A stretch of DNA of 47,961 nt from CAYYIS01 sp964470965. GTDB taxonomy: Bacteria > JAAXHH01 > JABIQT01. Made by a program: the position numbers and the translations under genes. Positions 40,924-47,961 of the stretch are shown piece by piece; positions within the stretch are counted from its first letter, which is position 1; every line of letters begins with the position of its first letter. The stretch spans positions 1 to 47,961 of the forward strand of contig CAYYIS010000036.1 in assembly GCA_964470965.1 (NCBI GenBank), in the 5' to 3' direction. The notes beneath the pieces were generated by a model, which saw only the letters and a list, made by a program, of their open reading frames with translations, was not told where the DNA came from and searched no databases.

Positions 40924-42651
40924 ATGTCAGATGAAAAATATGATTCATTCCGAAGTGCACACTGGTTCCGCCCTGACGGTAAGACCGGATTTATACACAG
41001 GAGCTGGATGAAGAACCAGGGCCATCCTGATCATATGTTCGATGGCAGGCCGGTTATCGGGATCTGCAACACCTGGTCAGATCTGACACCGTGTAACGGA
41101 CATTTCAGAGAAATCGCTGAGCGGGTGAAACGTGGAGTCTATGAGGCCGGCGGATTCCCGGTCGAGTTCCCGGTGATGTCTCTGGGCGAACCGTTGATGC
41201 GACCAACCACCATGTTGTTCCGGAACCTGGTGAGTATGGACGTGGAGGAAACGATTCGCGCCAATCCGATCGACGGGGTTGTGCTGCTTGCCGGGTGCGA
41301 CAAGACTACACCTGCCCTGTTGATGGGAGCGGCCAGTTGTGATCTGCCAACAATCGTTGTATCGGGCGGCCCCATGCTCAACGGCAAGTTCCGCGGCAAG
41401 GACATTGGATCGGGGACGGATGTCTGGAAGTTCAGTGAAGCCGTACGTTCTGGTGAGATGAGTGTCTGTGAATTCATGGAAGTGGAAACAGGAATGAGTC
41501 GTTCCCCGGGGCATTGCATGACCATGGGTACCGCCTCGTCTATGGCAAGCCTTGTGGAGGCCCTCGGGATTTCGCTGCCCGGAAATGCGGCCATACCGGC
41601 GATGGACGCCCGGCGTAACGTGCTGGCGCATCGCTCCGGGCAAAGGATCGTGGACCTGGTCCGGGAAGACATGCGCATGTCCCAGATCCTGACTCTCGCA
41701 GCCTTTGAAAACGCGGTGCGTGTCATCGGTGCCATCGGAGGCTCCACAAACGCGGTAGTGCACCTGCTCGCTCTGGCCGGCCGCCTCGGTGTCGATTTCA
41801 CACTGGATGACTGGGATCGGCTCGGACGTGACGTTCCGTGTATCCTCAATCTGATGCCGTCAGGGGACTACCTGATGGAGGATTTTTTTTATGCCGGCGG
41901 TCTGCCGGCGGTCATCCGTGAAATGGCGGATCTTGTCCACAAGGATGCGATTACCGTGAATGGCAAAACTATGGGAGAAAACACCGCTGATGCCGAGTGT
42001 CACAACCGGGAAGTCATCCGCCCCATGTCGAACCCGATCACATCGGATGGTGGACTGGCGGTGCTGCGCGGCAATCTGTGTCCGGACGGGGCGATCATTA
42101 AACCTTCTGCAGCTTCTCCCGAATTGATGGTCCACCGCGGTCAGGCGGTGGTGTTTGAAGACATCGAAGATTTTCAGTCCAGAATTGATGATCCTGACCT
42201 TGATATCAATGAATCGAACGTTATGGTGCTCAAAAATTGTGGTCCCCGGGGTTATCCCGGGATGGCAGAGGTGGGAAATATGCCGCTGCCGCCGCATATC
42301 CTGAAAAAAGGTATCAGCGATATGGTCCGTATCTCCGACGCCCGAATGAGCGGCACCGCCTTCGGCACCGTCGTGCTGCACGCCGCACCCGAAGCGGCTC
42401 TGGGCGGCGCACTTGCATTGGTGCAGGACGGAGATACCATAGAACTGAACGTCCCGGAACGCCGGTTGGAACTGGAAGTTTCCAACGAAGAACTCGTCCG
42501 ACGCCGCGCAGCCTGGACGCCGCCAGCCCCCCCCATGGAGAGCGGTTACTGCCGTTTGTACGTAGAGCACGTTCTGCAGGCGGAAAAGGGAGTGGATTTC
42601 GACTTCCTGGTAGGTAAAAGAGGCGCTCCGGTTCCGCGGGCTTCGCATTGA
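40924..42651 (+). CDS. IlvD/Edd family dehydratase (sugar-acid dehydratase-like)
   Basis: A 575-residue [2Fe-2S] dehydratase. Cluster ligands are Cys57 (DLTPCNGHF), Cys125 (LAGCDKTTPALL) and Cys197 (GHCMTMGTASSM), the arrangement of L-arabonate and related sugar-acid dehydratases; the CNGHF form of the first motif is a sugar-acid signature. NAVVHLLALAGRLG and the late SDARMSGTAFGTVVLHAAPEAA-like motif complete the family. The enzyme removes water from an aldonic acid to give a 2-keto-3-deoxy acid. Start at 40924 is supported by AGGTGA; an in-frame start at 40783 would overlap the previous gene. It fits the neighbouring RraA-like aldolase, in line with sugar-acid catabolism. Confidence 0.9.
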   Translation: MSDEKYDSFRSAHWFRPDGKTGFIHRSWMKNQGHPDHMFDGRPVIGICNTWSDLTPCNGHFREIAERVKRGVYEAGGFPVEFPVMSLGEPLMRPTTMLFRNLVSMDVEETIRANPIDGVVLLAGCDKTTPALLMGAASCDLPTIVVSGGPMLNGKFRGKDIGSGTDVWKFSEAVRSGEMSVCEFMEVETGMSRSPGHCMTMGTASSMASLVEALGISLPGNAAIPAMDARRNVLAHRSGQRIVDLVREDMRMSQILTLAAFENAVRVIGAIGGSTNAVVHLLALAGRLGVDFTLDDWDRLGRDVPCILNLMPSGDYLMEDFFYAGGLPAVIREMADLVHKDAITVNGKTMGENTADAECHNREVIRPMSNPITSDGGLAVLRGNLCPDGAIIKPSAASPELMVHRGQAVVFEDIEDFQSRIDDPDLDINESNVMVLKNCGPRGYPGMAEVGNMPLPPHILKKGISDMVRISDARMSGTAFGTVVLHAAPEAALGGALALVQDGDTIELNVPERRLELEVSNEELVRRRAAWTPPAPPMESGYCRLYVEHVLQAEKGVDFDFLVGKRGAPVPRASH

Positions 42652-43131
42652 GAGGAATGGGACGTCGTGTCATGGAATCGAACGAGTATTCCGGATCTTG
42701 CGGCTTTGACTTCAGGCATTGGAAGACCATTGCGTTTCCCTCAATCGAGATTCCGGAGGTGTTGTAACGGTGTATACTCTCCTGTTGGAATGCCGTGCAG
42801 AACAGCAGGCAAACCCAATCATTTCATAGAACGTTTTGCACGGCAGTTAAATCACTAACAGATGATGCCAGGATTGTAGTGCGAACAGTTGTCCCTCCTT
42901 TTACTTTTGATACCACCGTGGAGATATTGTCTGAGATTTTTCCGCATAAAACGCTAAACATACAAGCCTGCATATTCAAACACTTAACACGAACGAATTG
43001 TTTGGTGAATAGACGAAAAATCCGGCCGAGTGTGACGTGATTTTGACTTAACCTGACGATTTTCACCATGGCGGTCAGAGTCTTAGATGAACCCTCCCAG
43101 GTGTTTGTCTTGTTGGATTGGGAAGGAAAAA
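42652..43131. other. Intergenic region, no supported gene
   Basis: About 480 nt between the dehydratase and the HAD-like gene. Overlapping short frames exist on both strands, none with a ribosome binding site or family resemblance. An AT-rich section (42850-43060) may hold a promoter for the next gene. Confidence 0.4.
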
Positions 43132-43632
43132 ATGAAACAGCTAATCACCATGGGATTGAGGACTGTCGCCCACCTGGAATCCAAAGAAGATTTTTATGCA
43201 CAAATAGATTCGGATTCTATTCGTACCGTGCCGAGGTTTCCCGAGGCGCATCTGACGGTTCTTTCCCAACGATGGGCCCTGGGCGTTCTCTCCAGTCACA
43301 GCATTCCGAGGATACAGGCTGTCATCGCCCAGCTGGGTTGGACCCACCTGTATCCGGAAGCGCATCTGATCTGTTCGGACGGTCTGGACCGTAAAGACCC
43401 TGCGAACTGGGAGTCCTGGCGCAGAATGTATCGTCGCCGGGGGCTGGAACTATACGCTGTCGTAGACATCGGCGATGTGCTTCTTAGAAACCTCGCCGGC
43501 AAGTCATCCTTTGCTTCGGTGCGCAAATACCACATCACTCATGATCGCGAATTGGCTATCGAGGGTGTCACCTGCATAAGTGGTTTGGATCAGACGGCAG
43601 CGTATCGGGAAGTCACACAGGGGGGGGTATAA
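43132..43632 (+). CDS. HAD-superfamily-like protein, possibly truncated
   Basis: A 166-residue protein. The middle part has a WALGVLSSHSIPRIQAVIAQLGWTHLYPEAHLICSDGLDRKDP-like run (in parts, residues 51-95) that recalls HAD motif II (hhh-Ser/Thr) and the following helix, strand and 'ICSD...K.P' motif III region. The N-terminal nucleophile motif D-x-D is absent, so it would be catalytically inactive or a fragment. AAGGA precedes the ATG at 43132. The final 60 residues resemble nothing specific. It is a low-confidence family assignment; a real but uncharacterised protein is possible. Confidence 0.45.
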   Translation: MKQLITMGLRTVAHLESKEDFYAQIDSDSIRTVPRFPEAHLTVLSQRWALGVLSSHSIPRIQAVIAQLGWTHLYPEAHLICSDGLDRKDPANWESWRRMYRRRGLELYAVVDIGDVLLRNLAGKSSFASVRKYHITHDRELAIEGVTCISGLDQTAAYREVTQGGV

Positions 43633-43871
43633 AAAGCTTGCCAGCCGGTCGGTCTCCGTGGCGGGAATGGAGGCTGCTCGATATTGGCGCCATGTTCTCG
43701 GCAAGGACTGATCTCCAATGAGAGCTTATCCCAGTACCATATTCTGGAGCCATGTGACGGTTGCGGCATAGGCCGCCCCTCTCGTGAGGCTGCCGTTGTG
43801 ACCAGTTCATTCAGCTGTTCCAGAGCAACATTCTCCAATAGATAAGAAACTTTCTTCCATGTAGTCTCCAC
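43590..43871 (-). CDS. Hypothetical protein, unknown
   Basis: A 93-residue minus-strand frame with GGAG 6 nt before its ATG. The N-terminal part (METTWKKVSYLLENVALEQLNEL) looks helical; no family is recognised. Its 3' end overlaps the HAD-like gene. Weak evidence only. Confidence 0.2.
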   Translation of the reverse strand: METTWKKVSYLLENVALEQLNELVTTAASREGRPMPQPSHGSRIWYWDKLSLEISPCREHGANIEQPPFPPRRPTGWQAFYTPPCVTSRYAAV

Positions 43872-43952
43872 TAACTGAGAAAGTTGTACATGGATTTTGA
43901 GGTTCCGGAATGACAGGACGGGGCGTCTTCAAATCGGAACTCTTTACAGCCG

Positions 43953-44540
43953 CTAAGAATTGATCAGCCAGCCTTTTTTGACAGCATCATCGATTTGTTT
44001 CACAATCCAATCATACAGCTCCGGCATAACTTCCTGAATCGGCTGGTTAACAGCAATCACCTGGCTGCGCGATACGCTCTGCTCCATCCACTTTCTACCA
44101 TTTGTTTCCAGATTAAAGAAAAATGGCAGGATTCGATCCGCCACCTTAAGCATTTTGCTTTCGGGTGACTTCTGTTTCTCGTAGTCAAGCCAGAGTTCTT
44201 CAAATTCTTCGAGGAATTCTGGGTAGAGGTTGCAGATACGTTTCATGCAAGCCGACTCCTGACTGAATTTATTCGAATGGTCGGCAGTATAGATGGGGGT
44301 GTCACCGGGGTCGATCTCGCAGATATCGTGAATGAGCGCCATCTTCAGAAGTTTTAAAAGGTCGATGTCCAGGTCGGTAGATTTGATGAGGAGCAGGAGA
44401 GAGACCGCTGTATGCCAGGAATGCTCGGCGGCGTTTTCGCGGCGTTGGCCTCCGAGTACCAGGGTCTGGCGTTCTATGCCTTTCAATTTGTCGAGTTCGA
44501 CAATAATCCTTCTAACTTTTGTGATATCGAGGAGTGGCAT
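43953..44540 (-). CDS. HD domain phosphohydrolase (HDDC2/YfbR-like)
   Basis: A 195-residue HD-fold metal-dependent hydrolase. Metal ligands are visible as NAAEHSWHT (His40 region), IHDICEIDPGDT (His71-Asp72) and VADRILPFFFN (Asp near 133). Related proteins (HDDC2, YfbR) are 5'-deoxynucleotidases acting on dNMPs. Length and start (MPLLDITKV) agree. It is transcribed alone on the minus strand. Confidence 0.85.
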   Translation of the reverse strand: MPLLDITKVRRIIVELDKLKGIERQTLVLGGQRRENAAEHSWHTAVSLLLLIKSTDLDIDLLKLLKMALIHDICEIDPGDTPIYTADHSNKFSQESACMKRICNLYPEFLEEFEELWLDYEKQKSPESKMLKVADRILPFFFNLETNGRKWMEQSVSRSQVIAVNQPIQEVMPELYDWIVKQIDDAVKKGWLINS

Positions 44541-45101
44541 TGAGATTGCCTCAATTGGTTAATGTTTTGGCAGCAATCGGTGATTTGGGATGTGTAGAAA
44601 AAACTAACCCCTGTGACGAGTTGTCTCTCCTCTTGAATTAGGTGGCGGTCGTTGAGTCGGTGCGATCTCGGGCAGCCCATCTCTCCCGGCTCGATCGCCC
44701 TTCAATTGTAGACGGCAAAAAAACAAGACTTTTCCTATTCGTATAATGTAGATAATACATAGGTGAATCAATGGTAAATACCGTCCAGCGCAATCTGTTT
44801 TACCGGGCAGTTGGCATTTGAATAGAAGGCAGTAAAACCTGGATTGGTAAAAGTCAGTGGGCATAGGAGCCAACCGAAGTGTCTTTCTCTCCGGCCGGGT
44901 TGAGTGAATGGGGATGAAAAATCGGAACACACGACCAACCTAAAAATGCCGGAGTCTGAAACGGACGACACCTTGGTTCGTTTCTTATCAAGAGATAATG
45001 ACAGAAAAAACTTTTCTATAACAGAGACATAATTTAGTATACCGATCAGGAATACTGATTGTTTCAAATGCAGAACATTTCATAATGATAGGAACACTGC
45101 C
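44541..45101. other. Intergenic region, no supported gene
   Basis: About 560 nt between divergent genes. Minus-strand open frames at 44604-45067 overlap each other in different phases and look like no family, so they are probably not coding. The divergent position suggests promoters for the HD protein (minus) and hydantoinase (plus) genes; no clear boxes were found. Confidence 0.4.
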
Positions 45102-46862
45102 GTGAGAACCGACCCTGTCACCCTCGAGCTTTTCAAAAACGCCCTGTTCTCTATTGCCGATGAGATGGCGGTGACCATCTGCCGCACGACCTATTCGGGT
45201 GTGTTACGCGACAATATGGATTTCTCCACTGCCTTTACGGATGGGCACGGTGATCTGGTGGGGCAGGGGTTGACCATACCGCTACACCTTGGTTCGGTGC
45301 CTACCGCTCTGCAGTCGGTTCTGGAATACTTCGATGGTGACATCCATCCGGGCGACTTGTTCATTATGAACGATCCGTATGCCGGCGGTATGCACCTGCC
45401 GGATGTATTTATCTTTAAGCCCATATATTATAATGAGGAGCGCTTGGCGTTCGCGGCGACGGTCTGTCACCACGTGGACGTGGGTGGCCGGGTGCCTGGT
45501 TCCAACGCCTCCGACTCCACCGAAATTTACCAGGAAGGTCTCCGTATCCCTCCCACGAAGCTCTATGCGCGGGGGGAGCGTAACGAGACGTTGTGGCGCC
45601 TCATTGAAGCTAATGTAAGGCTTCCGGTGCAGATCTTCGGGGACCTCAGGGCGCAACTTGCCGCCTGCCGAATTGCCGAAAATCAGTTCACGGAACTGGT
45701 TGGTCACTACGGTGTTGAAGTGACGAAGCACTATATGCAGGCGGTTATTGACTATGCCGAGCGAATGGCCCGTGCAGCCATTCGGCATCTGCCCGACGGA
45801 GCATTCAGCTTCGAGGACTGGATCGACGACGACGGCATCGACCGTGGTAATCCCATACGGCTTAAATGTACGGTATCCAAAAAGGGTGATGGGCTGTTTG
45901 TCGACTGGAGTGGCACGGCGTTGCAGGTCAAGGGTGCTATCAACTGCACACTATCGTTCACTAAGGCGGTCTCCTACGCCGCTATACGTTCGGTGCTGGG
46001 GGGCGAAATTCCGTGCAACGAGGGCCTGTTTCGTACTATCGAGGTTACGGCACCCGAAGGCTGTATCGCCAACATGACACCGCCCGCCGCCTGCGCTGCG
46101 CGTGGTCTGACCGGCTTTCGCATGGGCGATTGCCTGTTCGGCGCGCTCGCCATGATGCTGCCGGACAGAGTGTTCGCCGCCTCCGACGGTGGCAATACCT
46201 GTGTATCCATCGGCGGGTATACGGCTGAGAGAAAACCCTTCATTTTTGTAGATTTCACCTGCGGCAGCTGGGGAGGAAGGCCGTGGGCGGACGGGGTGCA
46301 GGGCAACTCCAACATGTTCGCTAATATGGCCTGCCAGTCGGTGGAGGTCGTGGAGGCGGAGAATCCGCTTCAGGTGAATGTCTTTGAATTCATGACCGAC
46401 CGTGCCGGTGCCGGGAAGTACCGTAGCGGGGTGCCCTACCGGAGAGACTTTCGGCTGCTTGAAGAAGAAGCGGTATTGCAGGTCCGTTCCGACAGGCGTG
46501 TGATTCGGGCCTACGGACTGTACGGCGGCCGGGCCGGTAAGCCCTCCGACAACATCCTGAACCCGGAAAGCGACCCCTTATCGCTGGACAGCAAGTTGAT
46601 TATGACCCTGCGCCGTGGTGATGTGTTTCGCCACGAATGGCCGGGTGGCGGTGGCTGGGGTGATCCGCTGGAGCGTGATCCGCAGGCGGTGCTGGATGAT
46701 GTGCGTAACGAGTTCGTCAGCGTTCGGGCAGCCCGGGGTGAATACGGCGTTGTAGTTGACACGAGCAGCTGGCAGGTGGATGATGTCGCCACCGAACGTT
46801 TGAGGATCGCGCTACGTGAAAAACGTGGAAACGAATCGCAAGCCGATGTTGGGCGGGAGTGA
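45102..46862 (+). CDS. hyuB: Hydantoinase B/oxoprolinase family protein
   Basis: A 586-residue subunit B of the ATP-dependent hydantoinase/5-oxoprolinase/acetone carboxylase type. Family features are DPVTLELFKNALFSIADEM, TTYSGVLRDNMDFSTAF, MNDPYAGGMHLPDVFIF near residues 89-105, CHHVDVGGRVPGS, and the C-terminal GGGGWGDPLERDP motif. Together with HyuA it opens cyclic amides such as hydantoins or 5-oxoproline using ATP. Start is GTG with AGGAAC before it. It is directly followed by hyuA. The B-A order is unusual but not rare. Confidence 0.9.
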   Translation: MRTDPVTLELFKNALFSIADEMAVTICRTTYSGVLRDNMDFSTAFTDGHGDLVGQGLTIPLHLGSVPTALQSVLEYFDGDIHPGDLFIMNDPYAGGMHLPDVFIFKPIYYNEERLAFAATVCHHVDVGGRVPGSNASDSTEIYQEGLRIPPTKLYARGERNETLWRLIEANVRLPVQIFGDLRAQLAACRIAENQFTELVGHYGVEVTKHYMQAVIDYAERMARAAIRHLPDGAFSFEDWIDDDGIDRGNPIRLKCTVSKKGDGLFVDWSGTALQVKGAINCTLSFTKAVSYAAIRSVLGGEIPCNEGLFRTIEVTAPEGCIANMTPPAACAARGLTGFRMGDCLFGALAMMLPDRVFAASDGGNTCVSIGGYTAERKPFIFVDFTCGSWGGRPWADGVQGNSNMFANMACQSVEVVEAENPLQVNVFEFMTDRAGAGKYRSGVPYRRDFRLLEEEAVLQVRSDRRVIRAYGLYGGRAGKPSDNILNPESDPLSLDSKLIMTLRRGDVFRHEWPGGGGWGDPLERDPQAVLDDVRNEFVSVRAARGEYGVVVDTSSWQVDDVATERLRIALREKRGNESQADVGRE

Positions 46863-46867
46863 AAGAC

Positions 46868-47961
46868 ATGGCAGACGGGCATAACTTCCGCATCGGTGTC
46901 GATATTGGCGGTACCTTCACCGATATCGTGTTGCTGGCTGATGATGGCGTTCTACACACCCGTAAAGTGCCGTCCACGGTGGAGGACTACAGCCGTGGTA
47001 TTATGGAAGGTATCACCGAATTATTTCGACAGACCGGGATTACCCCGGCGGATGTTGCGGAAGTTCTACACGGCACCACCGTGGCATCCAATGCCATCAT
47101 GGAACTGGCCGGCGCCAGGACCGGGCTCATCACCACCCGAGGATTCCGTGACGTACTCGAGCTGCGCACACTGCGAATGCCGCGTCTCTATGACATCGGA
47201 TGGGAGAAGCCGCCGCCGCTGGTCCCGCGATACCTGCGTCTGGAGGTGAAGGAACGGGTGGATGCCCATGGAGTGGTAGGGCAGCCTCTGGATAGACAAG
47301 AAGTAGAGGATGTGGTGGATCGATTGGTGGCAGAGGGCGTAGAGGCCATCGCGGTTTGTTTGATAAACTCATTTACCAATCCGGAACACGAGCGGCTCAT
47401 CGGTGAGGTGATCGCAGATCGGGTGAAGGACGTGCACTACTGTCTTTCGGTGGATGTGCTGCCGGAGATCAAGGAATACGACCGCACTTCGACGACCGTG
47501 ATTAACGCGTATCTTTTGCCGGTGTTGGCCCGGTATTTACATCGACTGGAAAGTGAACTGTCCATCACAGGCATTGAGGCGCCGCTGCTGTTGATGCAGT
47601 CGAACGGCGGTCTGACCACAGCGGCAGCGGCGGCACGTTGTCCCTGCAATATCATTGAATCCGGTCCGGCGGGTGGTGTCGTGGGAGGGCATGCCCTGTC
47701 GCGGCGGCTGGCGCTCGAACGGGTTATCACATTCGACATGGGGGGGACAACCGCCAAAGCGTCACTGCTGGAGGACGGACAATTTTCGCGTGCGGTCGAC
47801 TACAGCGTCGGGAGTGACATCATGATCGGCTCCCGGCTTCTGACGGGCGCCGGATACCGACTTCGGGTACCTGCCATCGATCTTGCCGAGGTGGGCGCGG
47901 GTGGCGGTTCTCTGATCTGGCTGGATGCCGGTGGCGCCATGCAGGTGGGCCCGCGCAGCGC
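46868..47961 (+). CDS. hyuA: Hydantoinase A/oxoprolinase family protein (3' end cut by the window)
   Basis: The first about 364 residues of subunit A, in an actin-like ATPase fold. GVDIGGTFTDIVL near residue 9 is the phosphate-binding motif; HGTTVASNAIMELAGARTGLITT near 68-90, PEIKEYDRTSTTVINAYL, QSNGGLTT and SGPAGGVVGG follow, and FDMGGTTAKASL is the second ATP motif. It starts 5 nt after the hyuB stop, in the same operon. The catalytic remainder lies outside the window. Confidence 0.9.
   Translation, partial: MADGHNFRIGVDIGGTFTDIVLLADDGVLHTRKVPSTVEDYSRGIMEGITELFRQTGITPADVAEVLHGTTVASNAIMELAGARTGLITTRGFRDVLELRTLRMPRLYDIGWEKPPPLVPRYLRLEVKERVDAHGVVGQPLDRQEVEDVVDRLVAEGVEAIAVCLINSFTNPEHERLIGEVIADRVKDVHYCLSVDVLPEIKEYDRTSTTVINAYLLPVLARYLHRLESELSITGIEAPLLLMQSNGGLTTAAAAARCPCNIIESGPAGGVVGGHALSRRLALERVITFDMGGTTAKASLLEDGQFSRAVDYSVGSDIMIGSRLLTGAGYRLRVPAIDLAEVGAGGGSLIWLDAGGAMQVGPRS

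Noticed and set aside
41860..42648. Minus-strand frame of 262 codons opposite the dehydratase
   Set aside because: Antisense to conserved IlvD/Edd sequence, His- and Arg-rich composition typical of shadows.
44604..45067. Two overlapping minus-strand frames before hyuB
   Set aside because: They overlap each other in different phases, lack ribosome binding sites and resemble no known protein.

Overview
The window is a bacterial chromosome segment whose core, about 3.3 to 34.8 kb, is a catabolic island for aromatic acids. The flanks carry sugar, polyol or heterocycle genes typical of metabolically versatile, uncultured environmental bacteria. Moderate GC content, many amidohydrolases, sugar isomerase/epimerase-like genes, a sulfatase, a DUF3311 plus Na+/solute symporter pair, a PQQ-type lipoprotein and a GerW/YtfJ gene fit an uncultured marine or soil lineage (Latescibacterota-, Poribacteria- or Chloroflexota-like). 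No marker gene fixes the taxonomy, so this is inference. No rRNA, tRNA, IS element or CRISPR array was seen.

Layout. 1-1035 (minus): an amidohydrolase start broken by a stop codon, and a sugar isomerase-like TIM barrel. 2188-2937: TerC-like membrane protein. 3276-4713: a strong promoter and an orphan ABC substrate-binding lipoprotein. 5057-6659: a small ORF, a cupin and a convergent GH5-like glycosidase. 7219-9862 (minus): Rieske oxygenase and MFS transporter. 10058-15013 (plus): ACMSD-like amidohydrolase, HpaB-type flavin monooxygenase, UbiD decarboxylase and a short protein resembling reductive dehalogenases (RdhA). 15164-23685: pobA-ligA-ligB-ligC-ligI-ligK-ligJ-ligU/galD and a second Rieske oxygenase. 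23879-34719: LigJ-like hydrolase, second HpaB, ABC transporter (binding protein, ATPase, permease), second LigB-type dioxygenase, GntR regulator, binding-protein-like protein without signal peptide, ACMSD-like amidohydrolase and sulfatase, closed by a terminator. 34804-42651: symporter pair, cytochrome/PQQ lipoprotein, RraA-like aldolase, DUF427, YtfJ/YtfI pair and an IlvD/Edd-type sugar-acid dehydratase. 43132-47961: HAD-like protein, HD phosphohydrolase, and hydantoinase/oxoprolinase subunits B and A (A runs off the end).

How it works together. PobA makes protocatechuate from 4-hydroxybenzoate. LigAB opens the ring, LigC oxidises the semialdehyde, LigI hydrolyses the pyrone, LigU/GalD tautomerises, LigJ hydrates and LigK cleaves to pyruvate and oxaloacetate, so every step of the 4,5-cleavage route is present. 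Around this core are two sets of related genes (Rieske oxygenase, amidohydrolase, HpaB monooxygenase, ABC binding protein) that probably feed other substituted aromatic acids into extradiol cleavage. Three transcription units share a nearly identical promoter module (CATTGAC, then an AT-rich spacer and TATAAT-type -10), which ties them into one candidate regulon, possibly under the GntR protein at 30278. The most novel combination is the RdhA-like protein co-transcribed with HpaB- and UbiD-type enzymes.
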